Shown here: positions 8,315-16,464 of the stretch, in pieces | Layout of the letters: every line of letters starts with the position of its first letter | How positions within the stretch are numbered: position 1 is the first letter of the stretch | From: Desulfovibrio sp. | GTDB taxonomy: Bacteria > Desulfobacterota > Desulfovibrionia > Desulfovibrionales > Desulfovibrionaceae | Assembly: GCF_019424165.1 (NCBI RefSeq) | Contig: NZ_JAHZAA010000016.1 | Location: 4,653-34,062, forward strand | Length of the DNA stretch: 29,410 nt | Direction: 5' to 3' | Made by a program: the position numbers and the translations under genes | Notes under the pieces: generated by a model | Seen by the model: the letters and a program-made list of their open reading frames with translations, nothing else | Database searches by the model: none | What the model was told of the DNA's origin: nothing

Positions 8315-9379
8315 TCAGTTCCAGCTTTGCAGCAAGGTGCGCGCTTCGGCGTTGCCCTTGGCTTCTTCAGCTTTGGCGTATTCCTTGAGTCTGTCCAGGG
8401 CGGCCTGGGGCAGTGCCTTGTCCTGCCCTTTGTGCAGGGCTTCATCATACCAGCGTCTGGCCTGGGTCATGTCCACAGGAATACTGCCCCGGGGCAGGGA
8501 AGCCGTGGGATCGTAATATTCTCCCACCAGCAGCATTGCTTCGGCATTGCCTTTCTGGGCAGCGTCTTCAAGCAGCAGAAAGGCGGCATCGCACTCTTCG
8601 GGGCTTGCATCGGCCTTTCGCATGGGTTTGGCCATGGCCAGACTCACATCGGGCAGGGCTTCTCCACGCAACTGCTCACGGGCAGATGCCAGAGGAGATT
8701 TGGCCGCAGCACCGTTTTCTGCACTCTGCGCGCCGGAAGCGGCACTTGAGGCAGACTGCCCGTGAGCCTGCGGCAACGGGGGGCTTTCCGGCTCACGCAG
8801 CACAAACCACCATACGGTAAGTCCGGCGCAAAGCAGCAGCGCCAGCACACCCATGGCGATGGCGGTTTTTCCCCGGCCACTATGGCCGATTTCTGTTTCG
8901 TGCGCCATTTGCAAGGGCTGCTCCACCAGAGGAGCTTCCGGTTCCGGCTCCGGTTCAGGAGCGAGTTCCGGCGGCGTAACCGGCATGGGGTCCGGATCAG
9001 GATCAGGAACCGCAGCCGGGGCTTCCGGCGCACTATACCCGCCCATGCCCTGGCCGCCGCTGATGTTGGAATACATGAGCCTGCCCACGGCCATGGCGCA
9101 AGCTCCCTGACCGGTCAGGCTGATGCGGTAGGCGTCAAGGCTGTCCAGTTCGTCTATGACTTCAGGCCCTACATGCAGGCGCAGTTTGCTGTCGCTTGTG
9201 TCACACGACTGCGGGCTTATGGCTGTTTCACTTTCCTGCCAGCCGCCGGAAGAAAGGCATTTGCCGTCCGAGGCTCTTTGCAGGGTAAAAGAAGGGGAAA
9301 GTGTGGCGTCAACCCCTTCGATTTCAATAATGCCGTATCCGGGACCGCGTTCCGGGTCCGCTGCAATGCTGGCTCGCAT
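8315..9379 (-). CDS. Single-pass membrane protein with Sel1-like C-terminal domain
   Basis: 354 residues. The N-terminal part (1-110) contains a few Cys and Gly and matches no family I know. Residues about 117-150 are a Pro/Asp/Glu linker (repeated PDPDP and PEPEP). One transmembrane helix lies at about 172-194 (AIAMGVLALLLCAGLTVWWFVL). The C-terminal 90 residues contain a Sel1/TPR-like helical pair (CDAAFLLLEDAAQKGNAEAMLLVGEYYD... ARRWYDEALHKGQ). The likely orientation is N-terminus in the cytoplasm and Sel1-like part in the periplasm, an inference from order. The start ATG 9379 comes 3 bases after the SrfC stop with AAGG 8 bases upstream, so translation is probably coupled to srfC. Sel1-like repeats usually mediate protein contacts, so it may bridge SrfC to periplasmic components. 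Confidence 0.8.
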   Translation of the reverse strand: MRASIAADPERGPGYGIIEIEGVDATLSPSFTLQRASDGKCLSSGGWQESETAISPQSCDTSDSKLRLHVGPEVIDELDSLDAYRISLTGQGACAMAVGRLMYSNISGGQGMGGYSAPEAPAAVPDPDPDPMPVTPPELAPEPEPEPEAPLVEQPLQMAHETEIGHSGRGKTAIAMGVLALLLCAGLTVWWFVLREPESPPLPQAHGQSASSAASGAQSAENGAAAKSPLASAREQLRGEALPDVSLAMAKPMRKADASPEECDAAFLLLEDAAQKGNAEAMLLVGEYYDPTASLPRGSIPVDMTQARRWYDEALHKGQDKALPQAALDRLKEYAKAEEAKGNAEARTLLQSWN

Positions 9380-9382
9380 AGA

Positions 9383-12013
9383 TTATCCCTTGAAAACCTG
9401 CAAAATGTCGCGCAGGCGGTTGTTTTGTTCCGGATCCAGAGTCTGCTGGCCGTCAAAGTCCACATTGGCCGTGATGCTGTAGGCCAGGGCACGCAGCCAG
9501 TCAGTATACCAGAGGCGGTCATAGGGCGCTTCCTGTTCGCTTATATGCGGCTCGCCCGTGATGGGCTGCGGCGGGTCAAACAGGCTGACACTCCTGCCGC
9601 CAAACAGGATGGTGCGCTGGCTCTGATCCTTGAAGCGCGGATCAAAGCCCAGCCAGTCAACAAAGGCGTTGATGGCGTCTGCGGCCAGGCTTACCTGTTT
9701 CCAGATCAGGCGCTCACGGGCGATATTGCTGTATGACGTACCCCGGCGCAGCTCCTCTTCGAGATTCTCACGCAGGCGGCAGCGCGCGGCGGCCAGGATG
9801 ATCTCGTGGCACAACTGGTCAAGCTCCAGCGCCGGAAGGCCAAGCTGGCTGCGTGCCTCGCCGGAGGCAGAAAGGTCACGCAGGCGGCCTATCCAGTGTT
9901 CCATAACAAGTGAAGCGAAGACCCCAGCCATATCCCTGGCCTGCTCCTGCTCGTTGGGCGTGGTTGCAGCAGGCGTGCTTTCGGCGCTGTCACCGAAAAT
10001 GTCTCCCAGAATATCGTCAGCCGAGACACGGGTTCCCACCACCTGGACGCTTGCCGGAGACTGGCCCTGTTCAGGCATCTGGCGGGCGTTGAGGCACAAT
10101 TCATACAGGTCATAGTCGCGAACCTGCAGGCGGCGTAAAAAGTCACCAAAGAGCTGTTTTTCTGCAACCTTGGCCAGCAATGTGACAAGGGTGCGCGAAA
10201 GCTGCTCTTTCTGGCGGCGCAGCTCTTCACGGTCGTCTGTACGGTAAAACGGGGCAAGGCGCGCCAGAAGCTGCTCTTTTTTCTCATCAAGGCTTACGCT
10301 GATCTGCTGCCGTTTAAGCTCGGGATTGCACAGGGGGCGCAGGCTGTCGCGCAGGAGGCTTACGCCGCCGTCGTTGAGGGTCATGGCCGCCTGCCAGACC
10401 TTTTCCGCCCCGGCTACGTGGCGCTGCACCAGAGGCGACTGCAGAAAAGCCTGGCGCACTTCTTCCACAAAGGCGGTCTGGTCCTGACGGATTCCGGTTT
10501 CACGGCCGCCTGCATAGTCAAATATGGCTTCGCAGGTGAAATTGGGATTGCGCAGAAGAAAAACATTGTTGAACGGATGGACGCCGTCCCAGTTTTCCGG
10601 CCAGTCATGCACCTGGCCGAAGAATTTTACCAGCGATGATTCCAGCCGGGTCGTCCAGCGGGTTTCCACTGAGGGCGAGCCTTTCTTTTTTTCAAACTCC
10701 ATGTCCATCTTGGTAAGCACGAAAAAAAGGGCCGGATCCTTGCCCGCGCGGCTAGAGGGCTTTTCGCCGTGAGTGGAGCATATCCACTCGTAGACGGCAT
10801 GGGGCAGGTCGTGCACCTCCTGCGGGCCGGGTGCGATGCACAGGAGCATGCTGGTCAGTTCTTTTTCTTCACGGTAGCGCTCAAAAAGGTATGCCACCTT
10901 GCCGCGCAGAAAAAGCTCCTTGAGCATGTCTTCCTTGCTGGCAAGGGCTTCACGCAGATTGGTGAATTTGTAACGCGAGCGGTAGCCGGGAAAGTCCAGC
11001 AGGTCGGTATGGTCAAAAAAATCATCGGGCTTCTCACGCATGAAGATGGTGATTTCGGCCGTAAGCGCCGTGACCACCGCCCTGGGCAGGCTGACCGTGC
11101 GGCCGTTGGGCGCAAGAATGGGCAGCACGTCATCCGTGCTCTGCCTGAGGCCGCGCAGGCGCTCCACATCAATGATGCTCCTCTCTCGCGGAATAAGGGC
11201 CTCAAGCGGGCAGTTGACCTCGGCAGGATTGCCCAGACTGTGCAGTGCATCGCATAATTGCAGATAAACGGACTGAAATTCTTCCACCTCATCCCATATG
11301 AGGCCGAAGAGGCGGGCGCGGCCCGCAGTGTCCAGCCGTGGAGCCAGAGCGGCTGCCCTGGCCCAGTAGCCGTTCTGGAGCATCTGCACACGCGGACGCG
11401 AACTGAAATTCTTGTTCACATAGTCACGCAGATCTTCCACATCATCGACGCTCAGGCCATCCGCAACAGGACTCGTGGGGGCGTTGGCCTCAATGGCGTC
11501 CAGAGCCTTGACCAGCGCTTCGGCTGCGGGAGCATCCTGATGATCGCAGTCCGCATAATAGGTGTTGGCCAGCACACGGGCCACATCCGTTTCAGAAAGC
11601 AGGCGCAGGCGGATAGGAAATTCCGGCGAAAGCCCTTCGGGCTGGCTTGTGGTGAAACGCGTGACAAGCCCTGTGGATTCTTTACCACCCTCAGGGTTGA
11701 TTTTTTTCAGAAAATCGTGGCTTTCACCACAAAAGTCGGCCAGCAATGTTCCATTGGCATCACTGGCAAGCGCCGAGATAAGGTACGACTTGCCGGATTG
11801 GCTTGGCCCGAACACGCCCACGCACATTTTGCGTTCGGCCGCCTGCCCGCACTTGCCGAAAAAACGGACGGCGTGGCGCATATCTCTGAGAAGGGCGTTT
11901 TTTTCGCCACCCACAAGTTCGGCATTTTCCTGAAGCCATGTTCCGGCCTGCCCGGCGGTATCGGCCAGTTGGCGGCACTGCCGCGCAAGGTTCATATCCT
12001 GCTGCATAACCAT
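9383..12013 (-). CDS. srfC: SrfC-family dynamin-like GTPase (virulence factor SrfC-like)
   Basis: 876 residues, cytoplasmic. The GTPase signatures are present: P-loop GVFGPSQSGKS (69-76 core), G3 DLLDFPG (337-343, the DxPG form), and G4 FVLTKMD (434-437). The 260-residue stretch between P-loop and G3 is unusually long and probably contains an inserted helical domain. The C-terminal half is helical with charged repeats, as in dynamin-like proteins. Size, motif spacing and position directly after SrfB match the SrfC family named in Salmonella. In that organism the srfABC genes are under SsrB control, but their biochemistry is not settled. The start ATG 12013 has GAGG 9 bases upstream and follows the srfB stop by 15 bases. 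GTP rather than ATP use is inferred from TKMD. Confidence 0.88.
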   Translation of the reverse strand: MVMQQDMNLARQCRQLADTAGQAGTWLQENAELVGGEKNALLRDMRHAVRFFGKCGQAAERKMCVGVFGPSQSGKSYLISALASDANGTLLADFCGESHDFLKKINPEGGKESTGLVTRFTTSQPEGLSPEFPIRLRLLSETDVARVLANTYYADCDHQDAPAAEALVKALDAIEANAPTSPVADGLSVDDVEDLRDYVNKNFSSRPRVQMLQNGYWARAAALAPRLDTAGRARLFGLIWDEVEEFQSVYLQLCDALHSLGNPAEVNCPLEALIPRERSIIDVERLRGLRQSTDDVLPILAPNGRTVSLPRAVVTALTAEITIFMREKPDDFFDHTDLLDFPGYRSRYKFTNLREALASKEDMLKELFLRGKVAYLFERYREEKELTSMLLCIAPGPQEVHDLPHAVYEWICSTHGEKPSSRAGKDPALFFVLTKMDMEFEKKKGSPSVETRWTTRLESSLVKFFGQVHDWPENWDGVHPFNNVFLLRNPNFTCEAIFDYAGGRETGIRQDQTAFVEEVRQAFLQSPLVQRHVAGAEKVWQAAMTLNDGGVSLLRDSLRPLCNPELKRQQISVSLDEKKEQLLARLAPFYRTDDREELRRQKEQLSRTLVTLLAKVAEKQLFGDFLRRLQVRDYDLYELCLNARQMPEQGQSPASVQVVGTRVSADDILGDIFGDSAESTPAATTPNEQEQARDMAGVFASLVMEHWIGRLRDLSASGEARSQLGLPALELDQLCHEIILAAARCRLRENLEEELRRGTSYSNIARERLIWKQVSLAADAINAFVDWLGFDPRFKDQSQRTILFGGRSVSLFDPPQPITGEPHISEQEAPYDRLWYTDWLRALAYSITANVDFDGQQTLDPEQNNRLRDILQVFKG

Positions 12014-12028
12014 AACTAGTTGCCTCGC

Positions 12029-15000
12029 TTAACCGGCGTCGGTCACAATGCCGGTGTCCAGCCAGTAGCCTTCGTCCAGCTTCAGGGTTTGCAGGCGTAT
12101 TTCAAGGTCGCGCCTGTCTACGCCACGTCCCTGGCTGTCCACAATGGAGATAATGCTGAATTCGCCTTCGCTGCGGTCTTTTTCGTCATCGGTGCGCGGG
12201 GCATCGTCCCACACGTCTTCGACGGTCAGGCGCACTTCCACTTCGTAGGGCAGGCGGCCGGAAGCTCTGGCGCGTGCGTCCTCGTTGCTAAAAGTGAGCA
12301 GATGGTAGCGTGTGGTGGGCCAGCGCTCCGCATCCAGTTGCCGGTAACCGATGGAAAGCGGTCCGCTGAAGGCCACGCGGCGTATCTGCTCGGTGCCTTC
12401 ATTGCTGTCCACATCCACAGTAAACCAGACCTTGGGTTTTTTGAGCTGGCTGTTGATGTCCATTTCACCAATATACCGTGCAGTGGAGGTGAGCCGCAGC
12501 GCGCCGGAATCAAAAGAAAAGCCTTCAAGGTGTCCATCAGCCAGTGCGCAGAGGATCGCCCCCACGACCACCGTGGTTTTGGGGTCTGTGATGCGGCCCT
12601 GTGCGTCTGCAAAGGGATACCAGGACCCGGCGTGATAGCTGCGCATGGGGATGATCCTGTCCGGCGGCACGGGCAGTTTGGCAAGAACCGAGGCCACCAC
12701 ACCGTTCCAGGAACTGGGCCGGCCGGTGAGCAGCAGCACGTCGCAGTCATACATATGCACCATTTCGCACAGAGCAGACAGGGTCGGGCCAAGGGTGGCG
12801 CGTATGGTCACGTCTACGGCAGCCGGGCTGACCACAATGGGTACATCCAGAATGTTGAAGTTCTGAATGAAGGGCGCTCCCCGGCGCACCATGCCTTCCA
12901 CTGCCCGCAACATGCCGGCCTGCGGACGCTGTGCAAGGGCGGCAGGCTCGTAAACCGCGCTCTTATCTTCGGTTTGTGCTGCGGGCTGGGCAGCATTTGG
13001 CTCATGCAGCAGGTCAGGTTCAAAGAAATCCCGCAGGGCGCAGGTATAGCTGGCATGCCGCATGTCCGGGTTTTCGCAGGCCGCCAGAAGCCCCAGTGCA
13101 ACGGGGACGGCAATTTGCCGTACAAGGCGCACGCGGGTGTTGCGGTCTTCCTGTGACATGCCGATGGAATCACGCCCGAAAAGCTGGCCCAGAAGGGCGC
13201 GTGGCTCTGTCAGGCCCTGTTGCACCAGCGCCTGCCCTATGGCCGGAATAACATGATTGGCTACAACCTCGCGCAGAACTTCGTCCCCGGCGATGTTGAA
13301 GCCGTCCCTGAAGTCCGTGTGCGGCACAATGCGGGCGGTATCGCCTTCGCCGCTGGCAAGCTCATACGTTGTTATGGACAGGTCTGTGGTGCCGCCGCCA
13401 ATGTCAATGGAGGCCATGCGTATGCAGGGCCTGCCCTGGCAAGATGGGCGCGGTCTGCCCAAAAGGCGAAAAAGGTGGTGCGCGTCGCCGTGCTGTTTTA
13501 CGGCCAGTTCGTTGTACAGCAAGACAAGCTGCGAGCAACTGGCTTCGTCCCAGTCGCAACGAACCTGCGGGCTTTGGCGGTAGTCGCCGCCCTGGCCCCG
13601 CGCAAGCGTTTTGGGGGCATACCACTGTTCCCATCCCAGAGCGGTCCACACAACCCGCACGGCCCAGACGACCCATCGGCGGAAAATTCGCTTTTCAGCT
13701 ACGGGCATGGCCGTGGGGACGGTAAAGATGAGCCTGCGCAGACGGCGGGGCAGGTTGGGCAGTTCCCGGCGGGCGCGGGTAGCCGGAGAGTTGATGGTCA
13801 CAAGGGCCTGCGTGAGAATCTCTCCCAGCATGAACAGCATGAGTGACGAGCGCGTGAACAGGGATTCAAAAATGGGTTCCGCCTGCTGTTTTTGCAGGGC
13901 CGGGCTTTTTTTGAACATGGGGTCGTCAAAACAGGCCAGGGGGGTTCCCAGCGGGTTGAGTTGGCGGGGAAAAAGACCGCGGCTCACCATTGGTTCGGCC
14001 TTGCCACCGGTATTGTAGCGCCAGCTTTGCTGCCACGGGCGCTCATCCCAAAGATAGCGTTTGGGGCTGGACATGCCGGTTGTGCCTTCGGCGCACACAG
14101 CCTGTGTGGCGAGGCGCGCCGCTTCGGGACCGATGCGCACTGCTGAAGGCCAGGCAAAAGCGGGCGATTGCCTGCCGGAGCGGCGCGAAAGGGCGTCGTT
14201 GCCAAAGGCCGCATCCACAAATTCCACACGGGTTTCAAAGGGGTCCGAATAGATGTTTTCCGGCTGGCTCAGGTCCCGTAGCTCCAGAAGATAGCTGTCA
14301 TTAAGATTTGTAACGCGCTGGGGCAGGGTTTCAACCAGAATGCCCGTGGTGCGCGAATTGCCGATATCCAGCACAAGATCCACGTCCACAGGGGTATCGC
14401 GGTCGGGATTGATGACCTGCGCAGCCAGATCATTGAGGGCCATGCGCACAACGTCGAGCCATGTCAGGTAATAGGCCAGATGTTCAAGCACATAGGGGGT
14501 GTCGTCTTTCCACGAACCCCGCCCCCGGTGTTGTGTCTGCCGCCAGCCGTCGAAAATGCCGCTCAGCCATTCGTCAACCCATGCCGCATTGAGAAACCAC
14601 GAATTGTCACGAACCAGATGCGCCAGCATGAAATGCCCGTGGGCTGCCACATCCTGCGGTGACAAGGCGTGGTAGGCATCACCTTCGGCCGGGCGTTGCT
14701 CCACATTGGTATCGAAGGCCAGCACAATGCGTAACTGGCCCGGATGACGGTCGGAGTGCATGACGCGTGCGCGCGCCCAGTTGGAGGGGCCGCATTCAAA
14801 ACGCTTGCCGCCATCAGGCCATGCCTGATCAAGCGTGCGCAGAAAGGGGATGGGCAGCCAATGCCCTTCCCATATGTCCACGGCACGCCGGGCTTCAACA
14901 CTATAGTCTTCATCGCAGGGTTGACCTGTCAGTTGATCGATGAAGCCGTTTTCCGCTTCTGCAAGGCAGCGCAAATAGTGGGTATACCGCCCATCCGCAT

Positions 15001-15139
15001 CACCCTGGTTCTTTTTTTCTTCCCTGAAATAGCGGCGCACTCTGCGGATGGATTCCTCCTGCAGTGCGAAATCCAGAAACTGTGGGCAACCGCCGGGAAT
15101 GATGCTCACAGGGGAAAGATAGCGGGGTATGACATTCAT
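12029..15139 (-). CDS. srfB: SrfB-family actin/Hsp70-fold ATPase
   Basis: 1036 residues, no signal peptide or transmembrane helix, so cytoplasmic. The actin/Hsp70 ATPase motifs are seen: phosphate-1 VLDIGNSRTTG (258-266), phosphate-2 SIDIGGGTTDLS (579-586) and the adenosine motif LLLTGRPSSWNG (about 803-812). The long spacing between phosphate motifs (about 320 residues) and the 255-residue N-terminal extension are large for this fold and fit the SrfB family. ATG 15139 is chosen over the longer frame from 15169 because AAGGA lies 7 bases upstream and it starts 2 bases after the srfA stop. It lies between srfA and srfC, the order I recall for the enterobacterial operon. The biochemical role of SrfB is not established to my knowledge; a polymer-forming or chaperone-like ATPase is possible. 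Confidence 0.9.
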   Translation of the reverse strand: MNVIPRYLSPVSIIPGGCPQFLDFALQEESIRRVRRYFREEKKNQGDADGRYTHYLRCLAEAENGFIDQLTGQPCDEDYSVEARRAVDIWEGHWLPIPFLRTLDQAWPDGGKRFECGPSNWARARVMHSDRHPGQLRIVLAFDTNVEQRPAEGDAYHALSPQDVAAHGHFMLAHLVRDNSWFLNAAWVDEWLSGIFDGWRQTQHRGRGSWKDDTPYVLEHLAYYLTWLDVVRMALNDLAAQVINPDRDTPVDVDLVLDIGNSRTTGILVETLPQRVTNLNDSYLLELRDLSQPENIYSDPFETRVEFVDAAFGNDALSRRSGRQSPAFAWPSAVRIGPEAARLATQAVCAEGTTGMSSPKRYLWDERPWQQSWRYNTGGKAEPMVSRGLFPRQLNPLGTPLACFDDPMFKKSPALQKQQAEPIFESLFTRSSLMLFMLGEILTQALVTINSPATRARRELPNLPRRLRRLIFTVPTAMPVAEKRIFRRWVVWAVRVVWTALGWEQWYAPKTLARGQGGDYRQSPQVRCDWDEASCSQLVLLYNELAVKQHGDAHHLFRLLGRPRPSCQGRPCIRMASIDIGGGTTDLSITTYELASGEGDTARIVPHTDFRDGFNIAGDEVLREVVANHVIPAIGQALVQQGLTEPRALLGQLFGRDSIGMSQEDRNTRVRLVRQIAVPVALGLLAACENPDMRHASYTCALRDFFEPDLLHEPNAAQPAAQTEDKSAVYEPAALAQRPQAGMLRAVEGMVRRGAPFIQNFNILDVPIVVSPAAVDVTIRATLGPTLSALCEMVHMYDCDVLLLTGRPSSWNGVVASVLAKLPVPPDRIIPMRSYHAGSWYPFADAQGRITDPKTTVVVGAILCALADGHLEGFSFDSGALRLTSTARYIGEMDINSQLKKPKVWFTVDVDSNEGTEQIRRVAFSGPLSIGYRQLDAERWPTTRYHLLTFSNEDARARASGRLPYEVEVRLTVEDVWDDAPRTDDEKDRSEGEFSIISIVDSQGRGVDRRDLEIRLQTLKLDEGYWLDTGIVTDAG

Positions 15140-15141
15140 GC

Positions 15142-16464
15142 TTATTTCCTTCTGAAGCGGGCGTCCCATTTATTTTTGCCCGCGCCCAGTTCTCTGCCTT
15201 TGCACTGGGTTGTGTTTTCACTGCCGGTGCATTCCACCTTTTGGGGGACATATGTACCGCCGCGGGGGCATCTGGCCTGATCGGATTCAAAATTCAGCCT
15301 GTTGCCCTGAAAACGGGCATTGGCGGATCCGCTGCAGACCTGCCCGTTGCGCTCGCGCACAAAACGGCGGCCCTTGCCTTTTTTGTCAAAGCAGTATTCC
15401 GCCACAATGGGTTCGTTGGACGGGTGTGAATACAGGCCAGTTTCGCTGGTCCAGCAGCCCTCAAGAAAACTCAGGTCGTTCTTTTTGGCGGCGTCCTGGG
15501 GGATGGTCAGATCATCGTTTTTTTTCTTGGGCTTTTCCGGCTGCTTAGGAGGCTCCACAGGCTTGGGCTGCTCCTTGGGTTTTTCCGGTTTTGGTTGCGG
15601 AGCAGGCTTGGGCTCCGGCGGGGCTTGGGGAGTCTCGCCCAGGAAAGGTTCCACCATCTCAGGTTCCGGCAGCGGTTCCACCGGTTCTTCTTTCTTTTCC
15701 TGAACGGGAGCGGGCTTTACAGGCTTGCACAGTGCCGCCCGTTCCTGAAGCTGGTTCCACAAGAGCGCCAGTTCGTCATTCAGTGCCGCAGCGCGCTGCT
15801 CTTCGGCCACAAGATTTTTACGGTCCACAGGCAGGCAGCCTGCTGGCAGGGGGGAAGGGAAAAGCCCCAATGCCGCACCGAGAAGCCAGAGTAAAAGCAA
15901 AAGCAGAAGCAGAGGCAAGAGCCAGGGCAGGCAACCCGTTCCGGCTGCCGGGGCTGGTACAGGCACCGCTGGCGGCGGGGGAGGAACAGCAGCGCCCAGC
16001 CGGGTCAGGTCCTGCGGCAAAGCGCCTGCGCTGCCTGGAGCAAAGCCCCAGTTGACAAGTACAGGCTGCCCACCCACAGACCAGATATCATCGTCCGATG
16101 GGTGTTGCAGGGCAAGGCGCAGTAACTGGCCCGAAAGCGCCTGGCGCGCCTGCGCATCAGAAGTGAGTGTGCCGGAGAGAGCGGCGATATCACTGGCCAG
16201 AGAGGCCGCCCTGGTGCGCAGGGCGTTGGCATCTTCTTCCGGCAGATCCTTGAGGGCAATCGCGGGACCCTGCCCTTCAGCATACCAGTCCACACTGCTG
16301 CCTTCGGCATCGTGCTGGGGTTCAGCCAGCAGGGCGGCATGTTCCGGCCCCAGCTTTTGCAGCAGGATGGCTTTGAGTTGGGCGTGGCAATCTGTGGCAA
16401 GTATACCTTGACTGGCAAGCGCCCGCATGGGGCCACGCATGCTCACAGCTATACGTATGCTCAT
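15142..16464 (-). CDS. srfA: SrfA-family bitopic membrane protein
   Basis: 440 residues. The N-terminal domain (1-150) contains DWYAEGQG (59-66) and GGQPVLVNWGF (131-141), a pattern I associate with SrfA-family proteins. A Pro-rich stretch leads to one transmembrane helix (about 180-202, Leu-rich). Then come a short coiled coil (about 214-246), a Pro/Lys/Glu linker (250-315), and a C-terminal domain (330-440) with six cysteines (about 337, 358, 377, 399, 412, 421) and a LEGCWTS start. The cysteines fit disulfides in the periplasm. The position directly before srfB supports the SrfA assignment. The start ATG is in an ATGA overlap with the protease gene, and srfB begins 2 bases after the stop. 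It is likely the membrane anchor linking the SrfB/SrfC NTPases to the periplasm (inference). Confidence 0.78.
   Translation of the reverse strand: MSIRIAVSMRGPMRALASQGILATDCHAQLKAILLQKLGPEHAALLAEPQHDAEGSSVDWYAEGQGPAIALKDLPEEDANALRTRAASLASDIAALSGTLTSDAQARQALSGQLLRLALQHPSDDDIWSVGGQPVLVNWGFAPGSAGALPQDLTRLGAAVPPPPPAVPVPAPAAGTGCLPWLLPLLLLLLLLWLLGAALGLFPSPLPAGCLPVDRKNLVAEEQRAAALNDELALLWNQLQERAALCKPVKPAPVQEKKEEPVEPLPEPEMVEPFLGETPQAPPEPKPAPQPKPEKPKEQPKPVEPPKQPEKPKKKNDDLTIPQDAAKKNDLSFLEGCWTSETGLYSHPSNEPIVAEYCFDKKGKGRRFVRERNGQVCSGSANARFQGNRLNFESDQARCPRGGTYVPQKVECTGSENTTQCKGRELGAGKNKWDARFRRK
15147..15151 (-). promoter_or_regulatory. Ribosome binding site deciding the srfB start
   Basis: AAGGA on the minus strand, 7 bases before ATG 15139 and inside the 3' end of srfA. 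It favours the shorter SrfB (1036 residues) over the upstream in-frame ATG at 15169, which would overlap srfA by 28 bases. Confidence 0.6.

Noticed and set aside
8940..9030. Repeated short GC-rich units as a possible CRISPR or tandem repeat
   Set aside because: They encode the Pro/Asp/Glu linker of the Sel1-like protein; unit length is irregular and there are no spacers.
8762..9736. 324-residue plus-strand open frame
   Set aside because: Spans the junction of two minus-strand genes in antisense; Arg/Phe-rich, no motif or ribosome site.
12020..13156. 378-residue open frame on the plus strand opposite srfB
   Set aside because: It lies wholly antisense to SrfB, which has clear ATPase motifs; its composition is that of a high-GC shadow frame with no recognisable domain.
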